Positions 51,487 to 61,782 of a stretch of 64,000 nt of DNA are shown here, one piece after another (positions within the stretch are counted from its first letter, which is position 1; every line of letters begins with the position of its first letter). The position numbers and the translations under genes are program-made. The DNA lies in NCBI RefSeq assembly GCF_005080865.1, contig NZ_CP034861.1, positions 555,239 through 619,238 of the forward strand. The letters are read 5' to 3'. A model generated the notes under the pieces. It was not told where the DNA came from. It saw only the letters and a list, made by a program, of their open reading frames with translations, and searched no databases. This stretch comes from Buchnera aphidicola (Muscaphis stroyani). GTDB taxonomy: Bacteria; Pseudomonadota; Gammaproteobacteria; Enterobacterales; Enterobacteriaceae.

Positions 51487-51690
51487 TTTTATATATTTGC
51501 TCAATGTAAAGAATATTTGATAAATAACATTTTTTATAAATTTTAAAGTATATATAAATAATATCATTTTTAAGAATTCATTTAAACTAAAATTTAAATA
51601 ATTTTATTATTTTGTTAATGTATTAATTTAAAAAATTTTATTTGTTATTATTTTTTATAAAATTATTTTAGTTATTAATGTTTAGCAATA

Positions 51691-53643
51691 TTAATATTTT
51701 TTATTTATTTTAAAATTTGACTCCCAACATAAATCTTCTTGAGGCAATTCAAATAAAAATCTACTAGGTTCTGTATATAAAATTTGTCCATATTGACTAA
51801 ATTTTCTGCAATAAGTAAAAAATAGATGTTTTTTAGCTCTTGTAATTCCTACATATGTTAAACGTCTTTCTTCTTCTATTTTATTTTCATTAATGCTTTT
51901 ATAACTTGGAAGAATGCCTTCATTCATGCCAATCATAAAAACTAAAGAAAATTCTAATCCTTTAGAAGAATGAAGTGTCATCAGTTGTACCTGATCATCA
52001 TTTATTTGTTTTGGGTTTTTTTCTATTAAGTCTTGAAGTGTCATTCTTGTCACAATTTGAGATATATTCATGGGTTTGTCAAAATCATTTCCTTTTATCA
52101 TGCTTTTAAACCATTGATTAAAGGTATAAACATTGTTTATACTATTTTGAATTTTATTTTTTTCTTTTAATTTTTTTATCAGCCATTCTTCATATTTGAT
52201 GTCAGAAATAATATAATTTAACAAATATAATGGGTTAGTATGAGATAATTTAGTTATTTTTTTAATCCAAAGAATAAATTTTTTAATCTTATTTACAGTA
52301 TTTTTTTTTAAAAAAGATTCAATTTCTATGTTTTCACTTAATTGAAAAAGACTTTTATTTTTTAAGATTGAAAATTTTTCTAATTTACTTAGTGTTGTCA
52401 ATCCTATTTGACGAGAAGGTGTATTTATAATTCTCATAAATGCATAATTGTCATTAGGATTAACAATTATACGAAGATAACTTAATAAATCTTTAATTTC
52501 AGGTCGATAAAAAAATGAAGATGTTTTAGAAATGTTGTATGGAATATTTTTTTTTATTAAAATTTTTTCTAAAATTCGAGATTGATGATTGCCACGATAT
52601 AAAATTGCACATTCTTTATATTTTATACAGTTTTTAGAGCGTTGATAGATAATTTTTTCTACAATTTTTTCTGCTTCATTTTCTTCATTATCACCTACAA
52701 TTATTTTTATTAAATTTCCATATTTTAATTTAGAAAATAACTTTTTTTCAAAAAAGTGAACATTATTAGCAATAAGACTATTTGCAATTTTCAATATTCT
52801 TCCATAAGAACGATAATTATGCTCCATTTTTATAGTTTTTAAAGTAGGAAAATCTTTTTTTAATATAAAAATATTTTGAGGCTGAGCGCCTCTCCATGAA
52901 TAAATAGACTGATCGTCATCTCCTACTAGCGTGAAATTAGAATTAGCAGTAGTAATCATTTTTATAAATTCATATTGACTGTTATTTGTATCTTGATACT
53001 CATCGACTAATAGATAAGAAATTTTTTTTTGCCAACGATTTCTAACTGTTTGATTGTTTTTTAATAGTAATGTTGGTATACAAATTAAATCATCAAAATC
53101 TAACATATTTGAATCGCGTAAATAAAATTCATATTTTTTATAAAAATCAGCAAAAATTTTTTCTGTTTCAGTTTGGGCTAATGATTGCACTTGACAGGGA
53201 GAAAGAAATTGATTTTTCCAAAGAGAAATTGCAAACATTAATTGTTTTATTGTTTTTCTGTTATTTTTTATAATTCCATTAAAAAATTTTTTTAATAATT
53301 TTTCTTGGTCTTTTCCGTCGAATAAAGAAAAATTAGAATTTAATTTTAATGAATTAATTTCTTCTTTAATGATTCTTAAACCCAATGCATGAAAAGTGGA
53401 AATTATCATTTCTTGAATTTCTAAAAAGTTTAGATTTTTTGAAAGACGAACCTTCATTTCATGAGCTGCTTTATTAGTAAAAGTGACAGCAGCAATATTT
53501 TTGGATTTGTGTTTGCAGCATTTAATTAAATGAATTATTTTATTAACAATAACTTTTGTTTTTCCAGATCCAGCCCCTGCTAATATTAAACAGGGACCAG
53601 TAACAAGTTTTACAGCATTTTTTTGAGCAAAATTTAGAGACAT
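51691..53643 (-). CDS. rep: ATP-dependent DNA helicase Rep
   Basis: 3'-5' helicase of superfamily 1A that helps the replisome through protein blocks. It has 650 residues from ATG 53643 (E. coli 673). Motif I LAGAGSGKTKV, motif Ia TFTNKAAHEMK, motif II LLVDEYQDTN, motif III GDDDQSIYSWRGA, motif IV MEHNYRS, motif V LMTLHSSKGLEF and motif VI RRLTYVGITRAK are all visible. SRFLFELPQEDL distinguishes it from UvrD. The E. coli C-terminal tail, which binds DnaB, is shortened. The frame opens five codons before the chosen start. Confidence 0.94.
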   Translation of the reverse strand: MSLNFAQKNAVKLVTGPCLILAGAGSGKTKVIVNKIIHLIKCCKHKSKNIAAVTFTNKAAHEMKVRLSKNLNFLEIQEMIISTFHALGLRIIKEEINSLKLNSNFSLFDGKDQEKLLKKFFNGIIKNNRKTIKQLMFAISLWKNQFLSPCQVQSLAQTETEKIFADFYKKYEFYLRDSNMLDFDDLICIPTLLLKNNQTVRNRWQKKISYLLVDEYQDTNNSQYEFIKMITTANSNFTLVGDDDQSIYSWRGAQPQNIFILKKDFPTLKTIKMEHNYRSYGRILKIANSLIANNVHFFEKKLFSKLKYGNLIKIIVGDNEENEAEKIVEKIIYQRSKNCIKYKECAILYRGNHQSRILEKILIKKNIPYNISKTSSFFYRPEIKDLLSYLRIIVNPNDNYAFMRIINTPSRQIGLTTLSKLEKFSILKNKSLFQLSENIEIESFLKKNTVNKIKKFILWIKKITKLSHTNPLYLLNYIISDIKYEEWLIKKLKEKNKIQNSINNVYTFNQWFKSMIKGNDFDKPMNISQIVTRMTLQDLIEKNPKQINDDQVQLMTLHSSKGLEFSLVFMIGMNEGILPSYKSINENKIEEERRLTYVGITRAKKHLFFTYCRKFSQYGQILYTEPSRFLFELPQEDLCWESNFKINKKY

Positions 53644-53686
53644 AAGTAGTAACGTCATTAGTTTTTGTTAAAAATAAAATATTTTT

Positions 53687-55159
53687 TTATTGAGCTACAG
53701 TAATTTTTTTCATATTTTTCATATGTTTTCTTAATTTTCGCCCGATAATTTCAATTGGGTGGTTTCGAATAGTTTCATTAATTTTATATAATTCAATATT
53801 ATCAATATGATTAATTGGAGAAATTTCTCCTATGTCGCTTTTTTTTAAACTCATTATAATTTTTTTAAAGATAGGATATGCTGATTTGTAAAAAAGATAA
53901 CTTCCATATTCAGCAGTATCAGAAATTACTATGTTCATTTCATAGAGCTTTTTTCGAGCAATTGTATTGGCAATTAATGGCAATTCATGCAATGACTCAT
54001 AATAAGCGGATTCTTCAACAATTCCTGATTTTAACATTGTTTCAAAAGACAATTCAATTCCTGATTTTAATATTGCCACCATTAATGTACCATGATCGTA
54101 GTACTCTTGTTCTGAAATTTTATCATCTTGAACAATAGCATTTTCAAAATCTGTTTTTTTTATTTCAGCGCGCCAATTTAATAATTTTTTGTCTTTATTA
54201 TGCCAATCTTCTATCATTTTGATAGAAAAATCACCTGATATTATGTCGTTCATATGTTTTTCAAACAAAGGTTTTAATTTTTCTTTAATTGTTTTACAAA
54301 TCTTAAAAGCTCGAACTTTAGAGGAATTAGACAACCTGTCCATCATTAAAGTAATTCCACCATGTTTAAGCGATTCGGTAATTGTTTCCCATCCAAATTG
54401 TAATAATTTTGCAGCATAAGAAGGATGGTGTTTTTCATAAATTAATTTTTCATAACACACTAACGACGCAGTTTGCAAAACACCACATAAAATAGTTTGT
54501 TCACCCATTAAGTCAGATTTTACTTCAGCAACAAAAGACGATTCCAATACTCCAGCACGATGCCCTCCTATTGAAAATGCCCATGATTTTGCTATTTCTA
54601 ATCCTTTTTTTTGAGGATCATTATCTTTATGAACTGCTATTAAAGTAGGTACTCCAAAACCTCTTTTATATTCTTCTCTTACTTCTGTTCCCGGACATTT
54701 AGGGGCTACCATAACTACAGTAATATCTTCTCTTATAATCTCTCCGTATTCAACAATATTAAAACCATGAGAATATCCTAAGAAAGAATTTTTTTTCATT
54801 AATTTTTGAAGTTTTTGAACAACAGAACTATGCTGTTTATCTGGAGTTAAGTTTATTACTAAGTCAGCGTTTGGTATCAAAGATTCATAATCGCCAACTT
54901 TAAAGTGATTTCTAGTAGCGTTCAACCAAGATTGATTTTTTTTTAAGATACTATTTTTCTGAAGTGCATAAGTAATATTCAAACCAGAATCTCTCATATT
55001 CAATCCTTGATTTAAACCTTGAGAACCGCAACCAACAATGACTATTTTTTTATTTTTTAAAATGTTATTTTTATCTTTAAATTCTTTTCTTTTCATAAAA
55101 CGACATTGTTTTATTTGATTAAATTTTTCACTAAAACTTAATTTATTAAAATAGTTCAT
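53687..55159 (-). CDS. ilvC: Ketol-acid reductoisomerase (class II)
   Basis: Second common step of valine and isoleucine synthesis: methyl shift plus NADPH reduction. It has 490 residues (E. coli 491), the long class II form with a duplicated knotted domain. [20 protein letters not shown] binds [19 protein letters not shown] and [14 protein letters not shown] carry metal ligands. AAGGA precedes the ATG. It is 80 bases downstream of ilvD on the same strand, so the pair is probably one transcript. These products feed the aphid with essential amino acids. Confidence 0.96.
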   Translation of the reverse strand: MNYFNKLSFSEKFNQIKQCRFMKRKEFKDKNNILKNKKIVIVGCGSQGLNQGLNMRDSGLNITYALQKNSILKKNQSWLNATRNHFKVGDYESLIPNADLVINLTPDKQHSSVVQKLQKLMKKNSFLGYSHGFNIVEYGEIIREDITVVMVAPKCPGTEVREEYKRGFGVPTLIAVHKDNDPQKKGLEIAKSWAFSIGGHRAGVLESSFVAEVKSDLMGEQTILCGVLQTASLVCYEKLIYEKHHPSYAAKLLQFGWETITESLKHGGITLMMDRLSNSSKVRAFKICKTIKEKLKPLFEKHMNDIISGDFSIKMIEDWHNKDKKLLNWRAEIKKTDFENAIVQDDKISEQEYYDHGTLMVAILKSGIELSFETMLKSGIVEESAYYESLHELPLIANTIARKKLYEMNIVISDTAEYGSYLFYKSAYPIFKKIIMSLKKSDIGEISPINHIDNIELYKINETIRNHPIEIIGRKLRKHMKNMKKITVAQ

Positions 55160-55239
55160 AAAAAATTATCCTTATTTTCTTAAAAAGATTATTTAACACA
55201 ATCAATATTTTAATTATTTTTTATACAAAAAAATTGTTT

Positions 55240-57093
55240 TTATATATTAAATAATTTATTTTTATCTCTAACAGCTCCTTGATCAGCACTTGTGGCAAAA
55301 TATGCATATGCTTTTAACGCTTCAGAAACATATCTCTTTCGATTTTTTGGTTTATAAGATTTTAAACCTTTTGATTCTTCTTGAAAAGTTCTAGAACACA
55401 ATTCTTTTTCTGTAATTTTTAAATGAATTGTTCTTTTTAAAATGTTAATTTCAATAATATCTCCATTTTTTACTAAAGCAATAATTCCTTTATTAGCCGC
55501 TTCAGGAGACACGTGTCCTATAGATAAACCGGATGTTCCTCCTGAAAATCTACCATCTGTGATTAATGCGCACTTTTTGTCTAATTTCATTGATTTTAAG
55601 TACGTAGTCGGATAAAGCATTTCTTGCATTCCAGGTCCTCCTTTTGGTCCTTCATAACGAATAATAATAGCATCTCCTGGAATAATTTTATCATTTAAAA
55701 TAGCTTTAACAGCTTCTTCTTGACTTTCATATACTTTTGCTCTACCCGAAAATATTTTATTATTGTTATCTATGCCTGCCGTTTTTACAATGCATCCGTT
55801 TTTTGCTAAATTTCCATATAAAACAGCTAATCCTCCATCTTTACTATAAGCATGCTCAATAGATCGAATACATCCATTTTGACGGTTATTGTCTAATTTT
55901 TTCCATCTACAACTTTGAGAATATGGTTTGACGGTACGCACACCTCCTGGTCCCGCATGAAACATTTGAATTATATTTTTATTTCTAGAAGTCATTATAT
56001 CGTATTGATTTAATGTTTCTTCTAAATTTAATCCGAGTACATTTTTAGTATTTTTATGTATTAAATTGCATCGATTTAATTCTCCGAGTATTCCCATTAC
56101 ACCGCCTGCTCGATGAACATCTTCTACATGATACAAAGATGTACTGGGTGCGACCTTACAAATATGCGGAATTTTTTTTGACAAATTGTCAATATCAGAC
56201 ATTTTAAAATTTAAATTTGCTTCTTGAGCTGCTGCTAATAAATGCAAAACAGTGTTAGTAGAACCGCCCATTGCGATATCTAAAGTCATTGCATTATTAA
56301 AAGATTCTTTATTTGCAATATTTCTAGGAAGGACGTTTGTATTATTATTTTTGTAGTATTCTTTTGTAATTTTTACTATGACTTGAGCTGATTTTATAAA
56401 TAAATCTTTACGATCAACATGAGTAGCGAGCAGTGTGCCGTTTCCAGGTAATGATAAACCCATAGATTCTATTAAACAATTCATAGAATTTGCTGTAAAC
56501 ATGCCAGAACAAGAACCACATGTTGGACAAGCAGACATTTCAACTTGTTTAATAAAATCATCTGATTGATTTGGATTTCCACTATGAATCATTGCATCAA
56601 CTAAATCAATTTTTCTAATTTTGTTTTTTATTTGTATTTTTCCAGCTTCCATTGGTCCACCGGAAATGAAAATTGAAGGGATATTTAATCTTAGAGATGC
56701 CATGAGCATACCAGGAGTAATTTTATCACAATTAGAGATGCAAATCATTGCATCAACGCAATGTGCATTAATAACATACTCGACAGAATCAGCAATTAAT
56801 TCTCGTGAAGGCAAAGAATATAGCATACCTGAATGTCCCATTGCTATTCCGTCATCTATTGCAATGGTGTTAAATTCTTTTGCAACACCTCCTTCTTTGT
56901 TAATTGTTTCTGAGATAAGTTTTCCAATCTCTTGTAAATGAATGTGACCTGGAACAAATTGAGAAAAAGAATTTACTACTGCAATGATAGGCTTTTTAAA
57001 ATCTTCTTCTGTCATTCCTGTCGCTCGCCATAAAGATCGAGCTCCTGCCATGTTTCTTCCGTGTGTAGTAGTAAAAGAACGATATTTTGGCAT
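55240..57093 (-). CDS. ilvD: Dihydroxy-acid dehydratase
   Basis: Third common step of valine and isoleucine synthesis; an Fe-S dehydratase. It has 617 residues (E. coli 616). It begins [19 protein letters not shown]. Cluster cysteines lie in [11 protein letters not shown] and [17 protein letters not shown], and the C-terminal block is [24 protein letters not shown] precedes the ATG. The other ilv genes of the E. coli operon (ilvG/M, ilvE, ilvA) and the regulator ilvY are absent, so the classic leader and IlvY control cannot act here. Confidence 0.97.
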   Translation of the reverse strand: MPKYRSFTTTHGRNMAGARSLWRATGMTEEDFKKPIIAVVNSFSQFVPGHIHLQEIGKLISETINKEGGVAKEFNTIAIDDGIAMGHSGMLYSLPSRELIADSVEYVINAHCVDAMICISNCDKITPGMLMASLRLNIPSIFISGGPMEAGKIQIKNKIRKIDLVDAMIHSGNPNQSDDFIKQVEMSACPTCGSCSGMFTANSMNCLIESMGLSLPGNGTLLATHVDRKDLFIKSAQVIVKITKEYYKNNNTNVLPRNIANKESFNNAMTLDIAMGGSTNTVLHLLAAAQEANLNFKMSDIDNLSKKIPHICKVAPSTSLYHVEDVHRAGGVMGILGELNRCNLIHKNTKNVLGLNLEETLNQYDIMTSRNKNIIQMFHAGPGGVRTVKPYSQSCRWKKLDNNRQNGCIRSIEHAYSKDGGLAVLYGNLAKNGCIVKTAGIDNNNKIFSGRAKVYESQEEAVKAILNDKIIPGDAIIIRYEGPKGGPGMQEMLYPTTYLKSMKLDKKCALITDGRFSGGTSGLSIGHVSPEAANKGIIALVKNGDIIEINILKRTIHLKITEKELCSRTFQEESKGLKSYKPKNRKRYVSEALKAYAYFATSADQGAVRDKNKLFNI

Positions 57094-57289
57094 TTTAAAA
57101 AATTACTCCAAAGAAAAGTTTTAAAAAACAATTTTTTTTATTTTATAATTGAGAAAGAAGAAATATTTTTTAGAGATTTCATATTACATTATTAAAATGC
57201 ATAAGAATTATGATAATTACATGAATTGGTTTTGGAATCTTGAATAGCGATATACATATTAAGAAAAATTTAATGTATTTATATTTTTT

Positions 57290-57363
57290 CAGGGGTGGAA
57301 GGACTTGAACCTACAACTTTCGGTTTTGGAGACCGATGCTCTACCAAATTGAACTACACCCCT
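57290..57363 (-). tRNA. tRNA-Trp (CCA)
   Basis: Acceptor AGGGGTG/CACCCCT with discriminator G; anticodon loop CTCCAAA (CCA); nearly identical to E. coli trpT. 74 bases; the 3' CCA is not encoded. It sits in the 432-base divergent gap between ilvD and iscS, which holds nothing else that I recognise. Confidence 0.96.
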
Positions 57364-57525
57364 AATTTATATAAAATATAATTATATTCTCAATTAGAGA
57401 AAAAGTCTAGTATGTATTTTTTTAATTTTTAACAGGAAATTTTTAAAATTTTTTACTTTATAGATTTTTTTAAATGATAGAATATATTTTATTTTTAAAA
57501 AAAATCTATATGAGGTTATATATTT

Positions 57526-58740
57526 ATGAAAATTCCAATTTATTTAGATTACGCAGCAACTACACCTGTGGATGTCAGTGTTGCTAAAAAAATGATGAAG
57601 TATTTAACAATAGATGGAGTGTTTGGAAATTCAGCTTCACGTTCACACAGATTTGGTTGGGAAGCAGAAGAAGCAGTAGATGTTGCACGTAATCAAATAT
57701 CAAATTTAATTGGAGCAGATTCTCGTGAAATTGTTTTTACTTCAGGAGCAACAGAAGCAAATAATTTGGCTATAAAAGGAATTGCTTATTTTTATAAAAA
57801 AAAAGGTAATCATATTATCACAAGCAAAACAGAACATAAGTCTGTTTTAGATGTTTGTAGATATTTAGAAAATGAAGGATTTATTTTGACTTATTTAAGT
57901 CCTAAAAATAATGGAATTATTGATCTAAATGATTTAAAAAAAAATATTCAAAAAAATACTATATTAGTTTCTATAATGCATGTAAATAACGAAACTGGTA
58001 TTATTCAAGATATTGAAAACATATCAAAAATTTGTAGATCAAATGGTATTTTTTTTCATGTAGATGCCACTCAGAGTGTAGGTAAAATTCCTATTAATTT
58101 AAAACATACATTCATAGATTTAATGTCTTTTTCTGCTCATAAAATTTATGGACCAAAAGGCATTGGAGGTTTATATGTACGTCGGAAACCACGTGTTCGT
58201 TTATTGTCTTCTATTCACGGAGGAGGACATGAAAGAGGTATGCGATCAGGAACTTTAGCCGTTCATCAAATTGTAGGGATGGGTGAATCTTTTCAAATGG
58301 CTAATGAAAAAATTAAAGATGATTTCATGCGTTTAACTAATTTAAGAAATTCACTTTGGAACGGTATTAAAAATATTGAAGAAGTTTATTTAAATAGCGA
58401 TTTAAAACAATGCGCGCCTCATATATTAAATGTAAGTTTTAATTACATTGAAGGGGAATCGCTAATTATGGCTCTTAAAGATTTAGCTATTTCTTCAGGT
58501 TCTGCATGCACTTCTGCTAGTTTAGAACCTTCTTACGTGTTACGAGCTTTAGGAATTAAAGATGAATTAGCTCATAGTTCCATTCGGTTTTCAATTGGAC
58601 GCTTCACAACAGAAGAAGAAATTCAACACACAGTAAAATTAGTACACCAATCTATTCAAAGATTAAGAGATCTTTCTCCTTTATGGGAAATGTTTAAATC
58701 AGGAGTTGATTTAAATAGTGTAGAATGGGATCATAGTTAA
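57526..58740 (+). CDS. iscS: Cysteine desulfurase IscS
   Basis: PLP enzyme that takes sulfur from cysteine for Fe-S clusters, tRNA thiolation and other uses. It has 404 residues, the E. coli length. [16 protein letters not shown] at the start, the PLP lysine in [15 protein letters not shown], and the active-site cysteine in [17 protein letters not shown] are present. The C-terminus is [13 protein letters not shown] precedes the ATG. It leads iscS-iscU-hscB-hscA-fdx; the repressor iscR of E. coli is missing, so cluster-responsive control is lost. Confidence 0.97.
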   Translation: MKIPIYLDYAATTPVDVSVAKKMMKYLTIDGVFGNSASRSHRFGWEAEEAVDVARNQISNLIGADSREIVFTSGATEANNLAIKGIAYFYKKKGNHIITSKTEHKSVLDVCRYLENEGFILTYLSPKNNGIIDLNDLKKNIQKNTILVSIMHVNNETGIIQDIENISKICRSNGIFFHVDATQSVGKIPINLKHTFIDLMSFSAHKIYGPKGIGGLYVRRKPRVRLLSSIHGGGHERGMRSGTLAVHQIVGMGESFQMANEKIKDDFMRLTNLRNSLWNGIKNIEEVYLNSDLKQCAPHILNVSFNYIEGESLIMALKDLAISSGSACTSASLEPSYVLRALGIKDELAHSSIRFSIGRFTTEEEIQHTVKLVHQSIQRLRDLSPLWEMFKSGVDLNSVEWDHS

Positions 58741-58770
58741 AATTAATTTAATTTTTTATAGGTAATCTAG

Positions 58771-59157
58771 ATGGCTTATAGCAAAAAAGTAATGGATCAT
58801 TATGAAAATCCCAGAAATGTAGGTTCTTTTTCTAATTCTGATATCAATGTTGGAAGTGCATTGGTCGGAGCTCCAGCATGCGGAGATGTCATGAAATTAC
58901 AAATTAAAGTAAATACAAAAGGTATTATTGAAGACGCATGTTTTAAGACCTACGGATGTGGTTCTGCAATAGCTTCTAGCTCATTAGTTACAGAATGGAT
59001 TAAAGGAAAATCTATAAAAGAAGCTGAAGAAATTAAAAATACGAATATAGCACAAGAGCTAGATCTTCCTCCAGTGAAAATTCATTGTTCTATTTTAGCG
59101 GAAGATGCAATTAAAGCGGCTATTGCAGATTATAAAAATAAAAAAGATATTAATTAA
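58771..59157 (+). CDS. iscU: Fe-S cluster scaffold IscU
   Basis: Scaffold on which IscS builds the 2Fe-2S cluster. It has 128 residues, the E. coli length. The three cysteines are in GAPACGD, TYGCGSA and IHCSILAEDA; the aspartate of ACGD is kept. LPPVK, the motif recognised by HscA, is intact, which matters because HscA itself is shortened here. It follows iscS by 30 bases. Confidence 0.97.
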   Translation: MAYSKKVMDHYENPRNVGSFSNSDINVGSALVGAPACGDVMKLQIKVNTKGIIEDACFKTYGCGSAIASSSLVTEWIKGKSIKEAEEIKNTNIAQELDLPPVKIHCSILAEDAIKAAIADYKNKKDIN

Positions 59158-59169
59158 TATTATTTTTTT

Positions 59170-59200
59170 GATGTTGAAAGAGTATATTACTTTCAACATC
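59170..59200. repeat. Hairpin between iscU and hscB
   Basis: A perfect eleven-base-pair stem GATGTTGAAAG/CTTTCAACATC with a nine-base loop, 12 bases after the iscU stop and 44 bases before hscB. No uninterrupted T run follows directly on the plus strand, so it may be a leaky terminator or a 3' mRNA-stabilising element rather than a full stop. The ancestral iscA gene would have been here. Confidence 0.65.
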
Positions 59201-59244
59201 TGAATTTGATGTTTATATTTTAAAATTAAGATAAGGTAATTTTT

Positions 59245-59756
59245 ATGAATTATTTCGAATTATTTCATTTACCTGAAAAATTTAAAATTGATATGGAAAT
59301 TCTTTCTAAAAAATATTATAAATTGCAGTTGAAATTTCATCCAGATTTGTTTATTAATTATTCCGATAGTAAAAAAAAAATATTTTAAAAAAATCAATAG
59401 AAATAAACAAAGGATATGAAACTTTAAAAAATTTTTTAAGCAGGGCAATTTATATACTTTTTTTAAATGGAGTCGAGGTTAATCATGAAGAAATTTTGTT
59501 AAATGATAAAGATTTTTTAAAAAGTCAATTTGATTTATATACAGAACTAGATTGTTTAAAGAAAAATCATTTAAATCAAAATAGACTAGATTATTTATTA
59601 TGTGAAATAGAAAAAAAAATAAAAAAATATGAAAATAAAATTGAATTAGAAATTGATAATAAAAATTGGAAAAAAGCTGTTAAAGTAATATCTGAATTAT
59701 TTTTTTTAATAAAAATCAAAAAAATTTTTACAAAATCAAATATTAAAGACACGTAA
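59245..59756 (+). pseudogene. hscB: Co-chaperone HscB, split by a frame error at poly(A) (possibly rescued)
   Basis: J-protein that brings IscU to HscA. The first frame holds [13 protein letters not shown] and the J-domain signature HPD in LKFHPDLF, then stops at 59384. The second frame, starting in the same place, gives INKGYETLKNFLSRAIYILF and the C-terminal three-helix IscU-binding domain. They meet at A10 (59371-59380); one further A yields 170 residues (E. coli 171). AAGG lies before ATG 59245. The rest of the isc operon is intact and the second half is well conserved, which suggests continuing function through slippage. Confidence 0.85.
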
Positions 59757-59775
59757 ATTAAGGCGTTTTTAAATT

Positions 59776-61281
59776 ATGTTTGTTAATGTGCATAAAAATA
59801 AAAAATTAATTTTAGGAATTGATCTTGGAACTACCTATTCCTTAGCTGCTGTGGTTGAAAAAGATCGTGTTATCTTATTATCAGATAGTAAAAAACGTTA
59901 CTTGTTACCGTCCATTGTAAATTTTAATAAAAATAAAATTTCTGTTGGTTGGAGTGCTCAATCAAAAGAAGTTCAAGACCCATTAAATACTATTAGTTCC
60001 GTAAAACGTTTCATTGGTCGTTCTTTTCAATTTATTAAAAGAAATTTTCCTATTTTACCTTATAAAATAATACAAAATGAAAGTGGAGGCGTATATTTTT
60101 ACACCGATGCAGGTTATATCAGTCCTGTAGATGTTTTCAGTCATATTTTAAATAAACTTAAAAAAAGAGCTTATTTTTATTCTAATCAAAAAATTGATGC
60201 TGCTATTATTACAGTACCTGCTTATTTTAATAACAACCAAAGGTTGGAAACAAAAAAAGCAGCTTTTTTATCAAATATAAATTTAGTTCGATTATTAAAT
60301 GAACCAACAGCAGCTGCTCTTGCATACGGTTTGGAAACAGGTAAGCATGGAGTTGTTGTTGTATACGATTTAGGAGGAGGTACATTTGATATTTCAATAT
60401 TAAAATTAAATAAAGGAGTATTTGAAGTATTAGCAACTGGCGGAGATTCGCATTTAGGAGGCGATGATTTTGATTTTGATTTATCGAAATATATTCATGA
60501 AAAATTGATTGAATGTAATAGTAAAGATTATTATTTTTCTCAATCTCTATTATTGGAGATTGCAAAAAAAACTAAAATCAAACTCACTAAAAATAAAAAA
60601 GTTGAAGTTAATTTTTTAAATTGGAAAGGACATATTACTCGTGATGAATTTAATCTAATTATTGAAAATAAAGTTAAAAGAACTTTGTCAATTTGTTCAA
60701 AATTGATGAAAGAAATTGATTTAAACATAACAAATGTTGAAGAAGTTATTTTAGTGGGTGGTTCTACTCGTATTCCATTGATTCATGAACAAGTTTCAAT
60801 GTTTTTTAAGAAAAATCCTTTAACATCTATTGATCCAGAAAAAGTTGTAGCAATAGGTGCTGCCCTTCATGCAAATATGCTTTTTGGGAAACAATCAAAA
60901 AATAAAACACTTTTATTAGATGTTATACCTATTTCTTTAGGAATTGAAGTTATGGGTGGTTTTATGGAAAAAATTATTCTTCGAAACACTTTAATACCCA
61001 TTTCAAAAACAAAAGAATTTACAACTTTCAAAGATGGTCAAACAACTATTCTTATTCATATTTTGCAAGGAGAAAAAGAACTAGTTAAAGATTGCGTATC
61101 TTTATCTCGTTTTGTTTTAAAAAATATTTCCTCCAAAAAAGCAGGAATAGTCCGAATTTTAGTAACATTTGAAATAGATACTGATGGTTTAATTAGTATT
61201 AAAGCATCTGAAAAATTAAGTAATAGAGAGAAAAAAATTCAAATTGATCAATTTGATTTCTTTAAAAAAAATACTAGTTAA
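59776..61281 (+). CDS. hscA: Fe-S chaperone HscA, lacking the C-terminal lid
   Basis: Hsp70 specialised for releasing clusters from IscU. It has 501 residues (E. coli 616). The ATPase domain is complete: GIDLGTTYSLAAV, NEPTAAALAYGLE, YDLGGGTFDISIL and LVGGSTRIPL. The beta-sandwich that binds the LPPVK peptide follows (about residues 380-495). The helical lid, about 110 residues in E. coli, is absent; the frame ends QIDQFDFFKKNTS and none of the other frames after 61281 continues it. It is therefore a real shortening, not a single frame slip. ATP-driven IscU binding could persist with faster release (inference). Confidence 0.93.
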   Translation: MFVNVHKNKKLILGIDLGTTYSLAAVVEKDRVILLSDSKKRYLLPSIVNFNKNKISVGWSAQSKEVQDPLNTISSVKRFIGRSFQFIKRNFPILPYKIIQNESGGVYFYTDAGYISPVDVFSHILNKLKKRAYFYSNQKIDAAIITVPAYFNNNQRLETKKAAFLSNINLVRLLNEPTAAALAYGLETGKHGVVVVYDLGGGTFDISILKLNKGVFEVLATGGDSHLGGDDFDFDLSKYIHEKLIECNSKDYYFSQSLLLEIAKKTKIKLTKNKKVEVNFLNWKGHITRDEFNLIIENKVKRTLSICSKLMKEIDLNITNVEEVILVGGSTRIPLIHEQVSMFFKKNPLTSIDPEKVVAIGAALHANMLFGKQSKNKTLLLDVIPISLGIEVMGGFMEKIILRNTLIPISKTKEFTTFKDGQTTILIHILQGEKELVKDCVSLSRFVLKNISSKKAGIVRILVTFEIDTDGLISIKASEKLSNREKKIQIDQFDFFKKNTS

Positions 61282-61414
61282 TAAATTAGAATTTAAATTA
61301 AATTCGAAATAATTATTTCATAGACATTAAAATAAAAAATTAATTTCAAAATTATTAAAAAATTTTTAATTTTTTAATAATATTTTTATTTAACTCAATT
61401 TAAGAGAAATTTTC

Positions 61415-61750
61415 ATGCCTAAGATTTTCTTTTTACCTCATAAAATTATATTACCTAAAGGTGCAGTTTTCGACTCAAAAACGGGAGAAACAATTTTACA
61501 CGTTGGATTGCGTAATAATGTAAAGATAGAACATGCTTGTGAACAGTCATGTGCTTGCAGCACTTGTCATTGTATTATAAGAAAAGGTTTTCATTCTCTT
61601 TCAGGTTGGTCTGAAAAAGAAGATGATATTTTAGATAAAGCATGGGGCCTTGAATCTAAAAGCCGTTTGAGTTGCCAAGCTATAATTGGAAATGTTGATG
61701 TAGTAGTAGAGATTCCTCTTTATAGTGTTAATTATACAGGTGAATCTTAA
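61415..61750 (+). CDS. fdx: 2Fe-2S ferredoxin of the isc system
   Basis: Electron donor for Fe-S cluster assembly. It has 111 residues, as in E. coli. Ligand cysteines stand in [14 protein letters not shown] (about residues 41-54) and in SRLSCQAII near residue 87. An AAGAG ribosome site lies upstream. It is 133 bases after hscA; iscX, which follows in E. coli, is absent. Fpr (38958) could keep it reduced. Confidence 0.96.
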   Translation: MPKIFFLPHKIILPKGAVFDSKTGETILHVGLRNNVKIEHACEQSCACSTCHCIIRKGFHSLSGWSEKEDDILDKAWGLESKSRLSCQAIIGNVDVVVEIPLYSVNYTGES

Positions 61751-61782
61751 TTTTAACAATATATCTTTAATAATTAATTTTT

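Noticed and set aside
60227..60565. Open frame antisense to hscA
   Set aside because: Repetitive leucine- and isoleucine-rich translation mirrors the coding strand; no independent support.
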